A program made the position numbers and the translations under genes. The notes under the pieces were generated by a model, which was given only the letters and a program-made list of their open reading frames with translations, was not told the origin of the DNA and searched no databases. Shown here piece by piece: positions 15,545 to 22,591 of a stretch of DNA of 33,153 bases. The stretch is taken from positions 1 to 33,153 of the IMG/VR virus record IMGVR_UViG_3300027778_000007, one strand, 5' to 3'. This stretch comes from a virus. Each line of letters begins with the position of its first letter. The first letter of the stretch is position 1.

Positions 15545-17140
15545 ATGAACTTCCCTCCACTGAACGTAAACAACCTTGCCATTCGTCACGTTATTTTACC
15601 GAACTTGGGACCGGTATTTTTAGTGGACAACTTCGGCCTCGTGTCTGCTGATAATACACAGGGCGTTGTTGAGGCAGTCAAGCAGTACTTACAAACCCAT
15701 CAACACCCTAAGTCTCTAAAGGATTTGGTCATTCAACTCATGGAAACGGGTGTCAGTAGTCTGCTTGCAGCAACAAACCACTCCGCATACGCTGTTTACA
15801 AGATGGATCTTTATTGGGGCGTCGAGTTTATTGGCACAGGTCACATCTATGAGTTAGCTTCTCAAGAGCAGGTCGCTGAAGTATTAGGTGATGCTGATGC
15901 GCGGAACCGAATGGTTGCTACCAACATTAGTATTCGCAACAGCCTACCTGAACCTCTTTACGTGGGCTTCACTGCGTTAAGTCAACCTATTCAGAATGGC
16001 TACTGGACGGGTAATGTAGGGCACGTGAATGGAGGTGATCCACTTGCTATGCTGGGGCGTCCTTTACCGATGCAGCTGGTGACGACTCGCATTCCGGCTA
16101 AGCAGAACAGTCAAGCAGTCTGGGGTGTTGATAGCATCTTGATTGCATTGGAAGAGGCGGTGGATACACCGGAACAATCAGACGTACAAAAACGTTTCGA
16201 GGCGGTAGAGAAAAGATTAACAGCAGTACGTGGTTATCCGCAGCTTTCTCAACCGCAAATGGCTGCATACCACAGCTTAGGCGCCTTTGTTAATACCGTT
16301 CGAAATAACTCAGAAGACTTTCCTCTCACTGAAGATGATGTCGAGCGTATGGAAGCTTACATCGACTTTATCGAAAAGCCTGCTGAAGAACTCTCTTCAG
16401 CTTATCCTCTACCAAAGGAAAAGCCAATTGATCCGCGCGCCATTGTTGTTAAAGCTCACCAATTCTTAGCTCAACAACAAGCAGACCAGACCGGGACGTA
16501 CCCTCCGTTGGTGGGAAAGATCGCGATCTGTGTTCATTCAGTGGCGCACAGGTTAAGTCCTTCCGAATTATTTATTCGTTCGCTTTCCGAAGCGCTGGAG
16601 TCAGCAGAGCCGTCCACGGTCATCCAACCAGTGAACCTTACTTCGGCCAATGCGCAAATCCTCGGTCGCCTGCACAACAGCGCCCTACCGCGCACACTGT
16701 ACCAATATCCGGGTATGATCTTTGGTCCTGTAATGAACGGTGGGCTTTCGGATGTAATCAACAGGATCATCGAGCAACGTCGTCAATCTAACGACGTCGT
16801 ACTGCTTAATGAGACGCACTTCAAGATCACTGATGTCAGCGACAAAGCGTTTGTGATCACGGATAAGACATTTGGTGGTAGCCTCACACTGCACATTACT
16901 GAGTCGGCCCAGAAAGAGACTTTACTCCGTCGTTTGAACGGGTTAAAGGAATTGATACTGGAAGGGCGTAATGCGCTGTACTACACTGACACCATTCTCA
17001 GCGCAGGGGAGAACGACTTCTGGAAGTTAACCGACACCGTTATCAGCGGTCCGGTCAAACTTGTAGGTAAAACCGTTCTCCACAACGTTGAGCTGCGCGC
17101 TGGTAGTTATGTCGATGCAATGATCGAAAACGTTAAATAA
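15545..17140 (+). CDS. Large hypothetical protein, 531 residues, with a duplicated C-terminal domain
   Basis: The protein has an N-terminal alpha/beta region, a central helical region (SDVQKRFEAVEKRLTAVRGY) and a C-terminal domain of about 95 residues. That last domain (from about residue 425) aligns with most of the 116-residue protein encoded just downstream at 17263. Shared positions include GG.L.xHxxxxE...xLL....L.xLxLxGxxALxY....L.A followed by x.W...xT.ISG. No enzyme signature is recognised. An AAAAGGA site precedes the ATG and a terminator follows at 17149-17166. It lies in the probable early unit. Confidence 0.75.
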   Translation: MNFPPLNVNNLAIRHVILPNLGPVFLVDNFGLVSADNTQGVVEAVKQYLQTHQHPKSLKDLVIQLMETGVSSLLAATNHSAYAVYKMDLYWGVEFIGTGHIYELASQEQVAEVLGDADARNRMVATNISIRNSLPEPLYVGFTALSQPIQNGYWTGNVGHVNGGDPLAMLGRPLPMQLVTTRIPAKQNSQAVWGVDSILIALEEAVDTPEQSDVQKRFEAVEKRLTAVRGYPQLSQPQMAAYHSLGAFVNTVRNNSEDFPLTEDDVERMEAYIDFIEKPAEELSSAYPLPKEKPIDPRAIVVKAHQFLAQQQADQTGTYPPLVGKIAICVHSVAHRLSPSELFIRSLSEALESAEPSTVIQPVNLTSANAQILGRLHNSALPRTLYQYPGMIFGPVMNGGLSDVINRIIEQRRQSNDVVLLNETHFKITDVSDKAFVITDKTFGGSLTLHITESAQKETLLRRLNGLKELILEGRNALYYTDTILSAGENDFWKLTDTVISGPVKLVGKTVLHNVELRAGSYVDAMIENVK

Positions 17141-17148
17141 ACCGATAG

Positions 17149-17166
17149 AGGGGGCTTAGGCTCCCT
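17149..17166 (+). terminator. Intrinsic terminator, short
   Basis: A 7-bp stem AGGGGGC/GCTCCCT with one G-U pair and a TTAG loop is followed by TTAT. It is weaker than the others in the window. Confidence 0.6.
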
Positions 17167-17223
17167 TTATCATTTCACCCTTATTCGATGAGAAGACAGC
17201 CATAAGTGGACTTCCTAGAGTCT

Positions 17224-17238
17224 ATTTAATCTTTTTTC
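17224..17238 (+). promoter_or_regulatory. Repeated A/T-rich element, copy 1
   Basis: ATTTAATCTTTTTTC occurs here, 24 bases before ATG 17263, and again identically at 17640-17654 before ATG 17704. Two copies in front of consecutive genes suggest a promoter or translation-leader element. A duplicated leader is equally possible. Confidence 0.4.
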
Positions 17239-17262
17239 TAAAACTTAATCAAGGAAAACATT

Positions 17263-17613
17263 ATGAGCGCTATCACTGATCCAGAAATTATTGGTTGTGT
17301 TATCAAAGAAGTATCACTGAATTCATGCATCGTGTCCAGTGATGTGACCGGCGGCAGATTGTGGGTGCATTACAATACACCCGAAGAACGTCAAAGCGTG
17401 CTGACCTGCTTATCTAAGGTCGACGACCTGGAACTCATGGGCGACAGCGCGCTCCACTATTCCAAAGAAATCTTAACTGCGGAGGCAGGCGGATGTTGGT
17501 CGTTTAACAACACCCAGATTTCAGGTGGCTTTCCCCTGGTTAAAAACTTCTTTTTAAACAATGTCTGTATTCAAGGAAAAGAAGACACGGTACAAGTTTA
17601 TTCTCTTAATTAA
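17263..17613 (+). CDS. Stand-alone version of the C-terminal domain of gene 15545-17140
   Basis: A 116-residue protein that aligns almost end to end with the last domain of the preceding 531-residue protein (GGRLWVHYNTPEERQSVLTC against GGSLTLHITESAQKETLLRR, and NTQISGG against DTVISGP). A partial gene duplication is the simplest origin. The domain may mediate binding to a common partner. An AAGGAAA site precedes the ATG. No known family is recognised. Confidence 0.75.
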   Translation: MSAITDPEIIGCVIKEVSLNSCIVSSDVTGGRLWVHYNTPEERQSVLTCLSKVDDLELMGDSALHYSKEILTAEAGGCWSFNNTQISGGFPLVKNFFLNNVCIQGKEDTVQVYSLN

Positions 17614-17639
17614 CCAAACAATGTAAAGATTACGCTCTC

Positions 17640-17654
17640 ATTTAATCTTTTTTC
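17640..17654 (+). promoter_or_regulatory. Repeated A/T-rich element, copy 2
   Basis: An identical copy of the 15-base element at 17224-17238, here 49 bases before ATG 17704. See that entry for interpretation. Confidence 0.4.
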
Positions 17655-17703
17655 ACTAACAACTCATCTTACTGTAACTGAACCGCATTTTTAAGGATTT
17701 CAA

Positions 17704-18363
17704 ATGGGCATCAACCTGTTAACCGCGACTGAACTCAAAGTTGACCGTTTAAACCGTGACACACGTACCACCCTGCACAGCAAGGCCATTACGGTTGACC
17801 TGAGCTGGCAGGAGAAACACGGTGGCTTTTCCGGTAAGGTGATGTATCTGCCTACGGATAAGAAACGTTATCCAGCCGCCCCCATGCAGTTCTATAACGT
17901 TATCGGCAACCACAACAAAGTCGTGATGTTAACGGAAGGGTTCGGTTCTATCGTAACCCGAGTGTGCGAGTCTATTTTAGGCGCACGCTACAGTTCAAAG
18001 CTCTTCCACGCTACACTGGTGGATGACGCTAACGCATTGCTGGACAGTGAAGATGTCCGTAAGAGACTCAATCTTACGTATCTTTTCAATGCCGGTGATC
18101 TTAACTACCCCTCTGTCATGATTGGGGATAACAAAAAGGTCCGCACCTATATGGAGGCGATGGACCAAGAACGATCAAGCTTAGAAATGTTCGCTGAATA
18201 CTCCAAAGCGGGGAAATTGGTTTGTATTCACCGAAAGTCGAAAAATGCAGCACCGGACTCTGAACACTTTGGTCTATTAACCGCCACCGGTATCTTATAC
18301 CGTTTAGAAGTTGAAGACGAAAAAGTTATCGGCTACGCGGCAATCGGCTGTATAGACCTTTAA
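17704..18363 (+). CDS. Hypothetical protein, 219 residues
   Basis: A soluble mixed alpha/beta protein with no recognised family. It has a glycine-rich N-terminal third (WQEKHGGFSGKVMYLPTDKK), and its C-terminal strand-rich end (GYAAIGCIDL) resembles a compact domain. An AAGGA site lies before the ATG. It is followed by a 58-base gap and then the Ntn hydrolase. Confidence 0.75.
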   Translation: MGINLLTATELKVDRLNRDTRTTLHSKAITVDLSWQEKHGGFSGKVMYLPTDKKRYPAAPMQFYNVIGNHNKVVMLTEGFGSIVTRVCESILGARYSSKLFHATLVDDANALLDSEDVRKRLNLTYLFNAGDLNYPSVMIGDNKKVRTYMEAMDQERSSLEMFAEYSKAGKLVCIHRKSKNAAPDSEHFGLLTATGILYRLEVEDEKVIGYAAIGCIDL

Positions 18364-18421
18364 GAAAAACCACCATACAAATTAATTTTGCTCAATTCTT
18401 TTACTCAATAAGGTAATACCC

Positions 18422-19054
18422 ATGACTACAATTGTTTATGCTGATGGCGTTCTGGCTTCCGATTCTCAGGTTACTCAGGGTTTCAATGTTAAGCTTCCCT
18501 GCAAAATGCAGAAGATCTACGAACCTGGTGAAGGTAAACGTTGGTCGCTGTACGGTAAACGTATCCTGGCAATCGGTGTGGCTGGCGACGCAGCTGGTAT
18601 CTACGAACTGATGGACCACCTTGAAAAAGGCATCATGTTTGATACCAAAGGTAAACAAGACGCGTGGATTAACTGTATTGCCGTCGCTGACGACAAAACC
18701 ATCTTTATCCTGGACACCTATGGCGATCGCAAGCATGCAATGTTTGTGAACCTGCCGGCGGATGCCAAGTACTCTCTGGGTTCTGGTGGTGAAATCGCAA
18801 CAGCATATCTGGCAATCGGCAAAAAGCCCGCGGAAGTGATCAAGCTGACCTCTAAGCTCGATAGCTTCACTGGTGGTGATGTGCAGGTGTGGAACTTCCC
18901 TGAAGTATTGCCGGCGGATGTTAAGCCAGCCGAAATTCCGGCAGATCAACAAGCACTGATTACCAAAGTAGCCGGTGATCTCGATGCGATTCGTTCTTCT
19001 GCGCTGGAAAAAGCAACCGCCGAAATCCTGGAAAAAACCAAAGTCCCGGCATAA
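18422..19054 (+). CDS. Proteasome/HslV-like Ntn-hydrolase (putative peptidase)
   Basis: The N-terminus MTTIVYADGVLASDSQVT is that of proteasome beta and HslV subunits, where removal of Met exposes a catalytic Thr (Thr2 here). Asp14 corresponds to the conserved Asp17, and Lys31 in QKIY to the catalytic Lys33. GVAGDAAG (52-59) and LGSGGEIATAYLAIG (about 119-133) match the two glycine-rich family signatures. No propeptide is present, as in HslV. The 210-residue length is a little above HslV, with a helical, Ala/Pro-rich C-terminal extension. Codons are strongly biased, so high expression is likely. Its own terminator follows. Target proteins and any partner ATPase are unknown, and no unfoldase is visible in this window. 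Confidence 0.82.
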   Translation: MTTIVYADGVLASDSQVTQGFNVKLPCKMQKIYEPGEGKRWSLYGKRILAIGVAGDAAGIYELMDHLEKGIMFDTKGKQDAWINCIAVADDKTIFILDTYGDRKHAMFVNLPADAKYSLGSGGEIATAYLAIGKKPAEVIKLTSKLDSFTGGDVQVWNFPEVLPADVKPAEIPADQQALITKVAGDLDAIRSSALEKATAEILEKTKVPA

Positions 19055-19074
19055 CCAAAAGAAGTCATACGACC

Positions 19075-19103
19075 ACTACCTACCCCCACAAAGGGTAGGT
19101 AGT
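19075..19103 (+). terminator. Intrinsic terminator
   Basis: A perfect 11-bp stem ACTACCTACCC/GGGTAGGTAGT with a seven-base loop is followed by TTTT. It ends the Ntn-hydrolase transcript. Confidence 0.9.
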
Positions 19104-19166
19104 TTTATGTATGATTTTTTACTGCTTCGTTTATCCCTTGTGTTATTAACTATTGAGTACAGCCTA

Positions 19167-19676
19167 ATGCTTAACTACAACCAGCAGCAGATCTTAAACC
19201 AGAAAGTCAGTTCATTCCTTAACGTGTTCTTCGGCGCGCTGGAGCAGAACCAAGCAGCATTTGTCAGTTCTATCCCTACTGATATGTTTCCCCTCACTCA
19301 AGAAAAGCCGTTTGACTTCAAGGCCAACACTTACCTGACTTTCCCCGAAGACAAAGAAAACTTCGTCTATGAACTGAGCTCAGCTCATGACACAGTGATG
19401 GTTCGTCTTTCTGATGAAATACTATGTATCCAGAAATTGAAAGACAAGGATCACTACTACGGTTTCCGCATGGCACCGACCCGCACTGTTGATTCAGAGT
19501 GGTTGGTTGCACTTCACATGCTGACGACCTATGCGACCACTGTCTTGAAAGGACGAGTGCGTAATACACTCATTACCTATCAAAACGCAGGCTACAAAAT
19601 CATTCCTGTATCTCCAATCGTACTGGAAGAAAAATACAAACACGCATTCAACCGCGCTAAAGCGATCCTCGCCTAA
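19167..19676 (+). CDS. Hypothetical protein, 169 residues
   Basis: The start is placed at ATG 19167, after the terminator; the open frame continues upstream through the terminator into the previous gene, which cannot be real. GAG lies about 12 bases before the ATG, a weak site. The sequence CTTGTGTTATTAACTATTG just upstream partly resembles the early-type promoter. The protein is soluble and mixed alpha/beta (VYELSSAHDTVMVRLSDEIL), with no recognised family. It is a single-gene unit between two strong terminators. Confidence 0.7.
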   Translation: MLNYNQQQILNQKVSSFLNVFFGALEQNQAAFVSSIPTDMFPLTQEKPFDFKANTYLTFPEDKENFVYELSSAHDTVMVRLSDEILCIQKLKDKDHYYGFRMAPTRTVDSEWLVALHMLTTYATTVLKGRVRNTLITYQNAGYKIIPVSPIVLEEKYKHAFNRAKAILA

Positions 19677-19680
19677 TTCA

Positions 19681-19709
19681 ATAAGTGTTCCCCGCAAGGG
19701 AACACTTAT
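19681..19709 (+). terminator. Intrinsic terminator
   Basis: A perfect 12-bp stem ATAAGTGTTCCC/GGGAACACTTAT, five bases after the stop of 19167-19676. A run of T residues follows after a short gap. Confidence 0.9.
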
Positions 19710-19780
19710 GATATATGTTTCTTTTTTTTTTGTTTTTCCTAGAACAGCTATTAGTTAGATCTATTTATGAGGTATTAACA

Positions 19781-20398
19781 ATGGAAGAGTTCGAAGAACA
19801 TTTTGATAAAGGTGTCACTGACATTGTTAGTGCGGCACTCAAAAAAGCGAGAACGGCATCGCATGAAAACATGGACATGCCTTACCGCAAAGATATTAAA
19901 CTTGAGAGAACAATGATCACCTATGCTTTGGACAGTTTTCAATCTCCACTTAAAGACGGTGCATGGCTTACAGTGTTCACTGAATCCCTTCAGCCTGACC
20001 GCGGTTTCTACGATACTTATATCGAATGTTGCAAACGAAACAAGAAACGTCCTAATGAGGCGCATTTCGTTAAAACGTTCTTAGTGATCCAGTTCTTTAC
20101 CAGTATCCAGCGTCAAGGTCTGACCGATGTTGGATTTCAAGTGCATGTCAGCGGTGTACATGTGGAGAGTAAAAGAACGTTCAGTACCAATCGCTTAATC
20201 GGTCGCTACGTCTCCAAACCCGCAGCAGGTAATTACGGTTTCCTGAGAACACCGTTACGTTACCCTGATTTATCTGAACCAATGAGACAGGTTATGGACG
20301 AACACGGGGCGGCATTATCAGTAATGCAAGCCGGCGACAAAGCCAACCTCGTGTTTCCTTATCCGGCAATTCTTGACTACTTAGTTAATTATATGTGA
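19781..20398 (+). CDS. Hypothetical protein, 205 residues
   Basis: The start is ATG 19781, eight bases after TGAGG; an earlier in-frame ATG at 19715 lies in the T-rich tail of the preceding terminator. The protein is soluble, with a charged N-terminus (MEEFEEHFDKG) and a conserved-looking middle (VGFQVHVSGVHVESKRTF). The family is not recognised. GATCTATTTATGAGGTA upstream partly resembles the early-type promoter. It forms its own unit. Confidence 0.75.
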   Translation: MEEFEEHFDKGVTDIVSAALKKARTASHENMDMPYRKDIKLERTMITYALDSFQSPLKDGAWLTVFTESLQPDRGFYDTYIECCKRNKKRPNEAHFVKTFLVIQFFTSIQRQGLTDVGFQVHVSGVHVESKRTFSTNRLIGRYVSKPAAGNYGFLRTPLRYPDLSEPMRQVMDEHGAALSVMQAGDKANLVFPYPAILDYLVNYM

Positions 20399-20475
20399 TT
20401 TGACCCTTTACCGCGCCATATCACGTTTACTGCCCATTATTTACTTTGTTCAAAGTCATCCCTTTAGATGATCGG

Positions 20476-20506
20476 GCGGGGGACAAATGCTGCTTATGTC
20501 TCCCGC
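20476..20506 (+). terminator. Intrinsic terminator before the tRNA cluster
   Basis: A 10-bp stem GCGGGGGACA/TGTCTCCCGC with one G-U pair is followed by TCTTTTTTAT. It separates the protein gene at 19781 from the tRNA island. Confidence 0.85.
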
Positions 20507-20548
20507 TCTTTTTTATAATGCGTAGTAGTTAGTATATTATGTTTCTCT

Positions 20549-20624
20549 TGCCCCATAGTTCAGTTGGTAGAACGGCGCACTGTTAATGCGTATGTCACTG
20601 GTTCGAGTCCAGTTGGGGCAGCCA
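20549..20624 (+). tRNA. tRNA-Asn (GUU)
   Basis: A complete 76-base cloverleaf. The acceptor is TGCCCCA paired with TGGGGCA. The D arm is GTTC...GAAC, and the anticodon arm GCGCA/TGCGT has loop CTGTTAA with anticodon GTT. The T arm is ACTGG TTCGAGT CCAGT, with discriminator G and an encoded CCA end. The sequence AGTATATTATG just upstream may be its promoter. Confidence 0.95.
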
Positions 20625-20630
20625 CATTAT

Positions 20631-20683
20631 GGAAGGGTCGTGGGTAACCACCTCAGGTCGTAACCTCAAACCACGGCACTTCC
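20631..20683 (+). other. Inter-tRNA hairpin spacer or decayed tRNA
   Basis: GGAAG at 20631 pairs with CTTCC at 20679 around GTGG/CCAC and CTCAGGTCGTAACCTC segments. The closing stem resembles a tRNA acceptor, but a T-loop GTTCGA sequence is missing. It may be a processing element between the tRNAs or a degenerate tRNA. Confidence 0.35.
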
Positions 20684-20695
20684 GCCCGATTATAT

Positions 20696-20785
20696 AGAGA
20701 GTTGGATGAGCGGTCGAAGTCGCTTCCCTGCTAAGGAAGTGTGGGAGTAATTCCACCGAGGGTTCGAATCCCTCACTCTCTGCCA
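20696..20785 (+). tRNA. tRNA-Ser (GCU)
   Basis: A complete 90-base class II tRNA. Acceptor AGAGAGT pairs with ACTCTCT. The anticodon arm CTTCC/GGAAG has loop CTGCTAA with anticodon GCT. A long variable arm of about 20 bases (TGTGGGAGTAATTCCACCGA), a T arm GAGGG TTCGAAT CCCTC, discriminator G and an encoded CCA complete it. It reads AGC and AGU codons. Confidence 0.95.
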
Positions 20786-20806
20786 CTTTTCACATAACGA
20801 GATAAT

Positions 20807-21064
20807 ATGAACGTCACTATCTACGGTAAAGAAGCCTGCGCTTTCTGCAAACGCGCAAAAGACCTGTGTGAAGCCAAAGGCATCGAACACAACTATATCG
20901 ACTTCGTTGAAACAGGCATGACCAAAGCCGATCTGGAAGCGATTGTTGGTAAGCCAGTAAACACGGTTCCTCAGATCTTCGTAGATGGCGTGCATATTGG
21001 CGGTTACGTTGACTTAGCTGGTTTGGTAGCAAAACAAGAAGTAGCGGCTAAAGCTGCTGAATAA
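20807..21064 (+). CDS. grx: Glutaredoxin
   Basis: An 85-residue glutaredoxin, which reduces disulfides using glutathione and can supply electrons to ribonucleotide reductase. It has the active-site CAFC at residues 11-14, the cis-Pro segment NTVPQIF, and the glutathione-binding GGYVDLAGL. The length is typical for a single-domain glutaredoxin. It lies 21 bases after tRNA-Ser with an ACGAG before the ATG, so it may be read from the same transcript as the tRNAs. No ribonucleotide reductase gene is visible in this window. Confidence 0.93.
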   Translation: MNVTIYGKEACAFCKRAKDLCEAKGIEHNYIDFVETGMTKADLEAIVGKPVNTVPQIFVDGVHIGGYVDLAGLVAKQEVAAKAAE

Positions 21065-21127
21065 TATGTATTTCTAGAACACTTCATTTCAAGATAAAGC
21101 ACGTACTGGCTACCGCCACTGCAATTT

Positions 21128-21360
21128 GTACGGGCTACCCCTTGACGCTCTCTGAGTGGGTTCGGGTTATTGTTATTTGCGACGGTTGATTAACGATTCA
21201 CAGTTTTTGATTACAAGCCGATCTTATCGCACAGTCACTGATGAGGTTACTCTGCTGTCGCAAACCCTATTACTTCTCCCGAAGTGATGATTCCTTGCCC
21301 ATCGTCCGTGTGGGAACAACAAGGATAAAATATGAGAATGGGAACTTTCACGCCCATGGC
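21128..21360 (+). ncRNA. Candidate structured RNA between glutaredoxin and gene 21423
   Basis: No gene fits in 21065-21422. Several helices can be drawn: TTTGCGAC/GTCGCAAA (21176-21183 with 21257-21264), ACTTC/GAAGT (21272-21285), CCTTG/CAAGG with CCCA/TGGG inside (21293-21324), and ATGGG/CCCAT (21338-21357). A tract of ACTACTA units (about 21370-21405) follows and leads to the ribosome site of 21423. It could be an independent RNA, a long structured 5' leader, or an upstream domain of the RNA region after 21745. Confidence 0.5.
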
Positions 21361-21422
21361 TCTAGCGGACACTACTACTAACTACTAAACACTACTAATC
21401 ACTAAACAGAAGGTTTTTTATT

Positions 21423-21701
21423 ATGCCGCAATTAAAGATAACAGAAACCTCCGCTAATGGCGAAGTAATCGTCGATGGTGTTGTGGATCGCACTTGTTAC
21501 TACAACATGGGTGAAAATCCAATTGTGGACTTGTTGCTTGAACCACGGAAACGCGACAAAGATTGCACCTTACCTAAAGACGCTGTCTACCGCGTAATGG
21601 GTAACGGCGTGATCCAATACGTTTACCGTCACCAGTCAGCGTACCTCATCAACGACAGCGGGAAGACCATTCAGGTAATCTGGAACGCCTGCAAAGATTG
21701 A
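21423..21701 (+). CDS. Hypothetical protein, 92 residues, within the RNA island
   Basis: A small soluble protein with beta character (NGEVIVDGVVDRTCYYNMGE) and a C-terminal half (VYRVMGNGVIQYVYRHQSAY) with two short repeats of strand-turn type. AGAAGG precedes the ATG and a terminator follows. It is enclosed on both sides by structured non-coding sequence. No family is recognised; an RNA-binding partner of the flanking RNA is a possibility only because of position. Confidence 0.75.
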   Translation: MPQLKITETSANGEVIVDGVVDRTCYYNMGENPIVDLLLEPRKRDKDCTLPKDAVYRVMGNGVIQYVYRHQSAYLINDSGKTIQVIWNACKD

Positions 21702-21708
21702 TGTTTTT

Positions 21709-21739
21709 TTAAGGTGAGTACTATTATTGCTCACCTTAA
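21709..21739 (+). terminator. Intrinsic terminator after gene 21423-21701
   Basis: A perfect 10-bp stem TTAAGGTGAG/CTCACCTTAA with an 11-base loop, followed by an A/T-rich TTAATATTCTTTT. Confidence 0.85.
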
Positions 21740-21761
21740 TTAATATTCTTTTACTGAAATA

Positions 21762-21900
21762 CCAACAGTTATGTTGGAGAGTTGTACGCTAAGTAATCAA
21801 AATACTTATCGAACCACTGTCCCAGTGTTTCAGCGAGTGCTTCACTTTCCCTGAGCGAACGGGGTAACACGGATTGTTATCCCATTCGATTTATACTCGC
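21762..21900 (+). ncRNA. Structured segment upstream of the large-RNA promoter
   Basis: Helices follow each other without gaps: CCAACA/TGTTGG (21762-21777), AAGTA/TACTT (21791-21807), CACTG/CAGTG (21815-21827), then GCGAGT/ACTCGC (21833-21838 with 21895-21900). The last encloses CGAA/TTCG and GGGGTAACA/TGTTATCCC (21861-21883). The order is nested and free of clashes. It may be a separate RNA, or the 5' part of a longer form of the RNA at 21940 made from an upstream start. Confidence 0.5.
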
Positions 21901-21915
21901 CTAAAAGATTTCAAC

Positions 21916-21932
21916 TCTGTATTATTAAGGTG
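21916..21932 (+). promoter_or_regulatory. Early-type phage promoter motif, before the large RNA
   Basis: TCTGTATTATTAAGGTG differs at two positions from the copy at 14558. It is preceded by TTTCAAC, as the phuZ and shell-gene copies are preceded by TTTCAAG. No credible protein start follows for 700 bases, so the product would be the non-coding RNA at about 21940-22530. Confidence 0.65.
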
Positions 21933-21939
21933 TAATGAA

Positions 21940-22530
21940 CAAACCATTTTGATGGATGTCCTGCGGTCGCCCTGGCGACATGAGGTTCGGTATCCGGCGG
22001 CTACTGCTGAGCGGCACGTCGCCTGAACTGATCTACTAAGCGATCCCTGAGCTGGGGGTGTGATTGCCTATATAGAGCGAATCGCATATGCGGAAGAGTA
22101 GAAGAACGTTGCGGCGTGCGCCGCTGTTGAGGACGTTCTCCCTAACTGCTAGGGCGACCACAGGACCTTCATTGAAAGTTCATTATCTCTCTCAAAGATA
22201 ATAACAGAGTGGAATAAGGATGTTCCACAATGTTTCTAACCATTAAAGGTAAATATGTTTTTCATAGCTTATTTACCCTTACTGGGTAAATTCCAGTTGA
22301 CGGAACAAACGGTGTTTAATCTCGTGATAGCTTCTATCAGAGGTTACATTATAAAAGAATCTTCCTATGAGCACTCCCCAGGCTCGGAAGTTATGACGCA
22401 ACCATTCGCACCGAAGCGAAGATCCCGAATAGCGTGGCAACATGCCATATGGGGTTTCCGATCGATGTGCTGACTGGGGATTCTTTTAAGCCTGACCGCC
22501 AAAGGCGTGTCAGGCACACCTTCTTATTTT
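21940..22530 (+). ncRNA. Large ornate non-coding RNA candidate, about 590 bases
   Basis: The sequence folds into nested helices along nearly all its length. Domain 1 is closed by a 16-bp stem with one mismatch (21958-21973 with 22151-22166). It contains GGCGAC/GTCGCC, GCGAT/ATCGC, and AGAACGT/ACGTTCT around GCGGC/GCCGC (22103-22139). Hairpins follow at 22182-22202, 22209-22228, 22271-22291 and 22317-22346. Domain 2 is closed by a 10-bp stem (22352-22361 with 22479-22488). It holds AGCAC/GTGCT, CGGAA/TTCCG and the hairpins TTCGC/GCGAA and TGGCA/TGCCA. An intrinsic terminator ends it. Size, ornate folding and position beside tRNAs recall GOLLD and ROOL RNAs of phages, but I cannot assign it to either. 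Confidence 0.7.
22490..22515 (+). terminator. Intrinsic terminator of the large RNA
   Basis: GCCTGAC/GTCAGGC (7 bp) is stacked on CGCC/GGCG with an AAA loop and followed by ACACCTTCTTATTTTTTT. It closes the non-coding unit ahead of the phuZ promoter. Confidence 0.88.
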
Positions 22531-22574
22531 TTTGTCTTTTTAAATAATCTTTAAATCACTGTTATTTTTTCAAG

Positions 22575-22591
22575 TCTATATTACTTAGGTG
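22575..22591 (+). promoter_or_regulatory. Early-type phage promoter motif, before phuZ
   Basis: TCTATATTACTTAGGTG, the copy taken here as the reference, lies 54 bases before ATG 22645 and is preceded by TTTTTTCAAG. The core TATATTAC equals the phiKZ early-promoter signature. Confidence 0.8.

Noticed and set aside
18975-19166. Longer N-terminus for the protein ending at 19676
   Set aside because: It would run through the end of the Ntn-hydrolase gene and its terminator; ATG 19167 is the sensible start.
20595-20995. Antisense open frames over the tRNA genes and glutaredoxin
   Set aside because: Both tRNAs fold completely with encoded CCA ends, and the glutaredoxin motifs fix the other strand.
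22255-22473. 72-residue plus-strand open frame
   Set aside because: It lies wholly within the helices of the large RNA, has no convincing ribosome site and its composition does not look like the neighbouring proteins.
21128-22530. tmRNA, RNase P RNA or a group I intron
   Set aside because: No tRNA-like end with CCA, no recognisable RNase P core sequence, and no interrupted gene around it.
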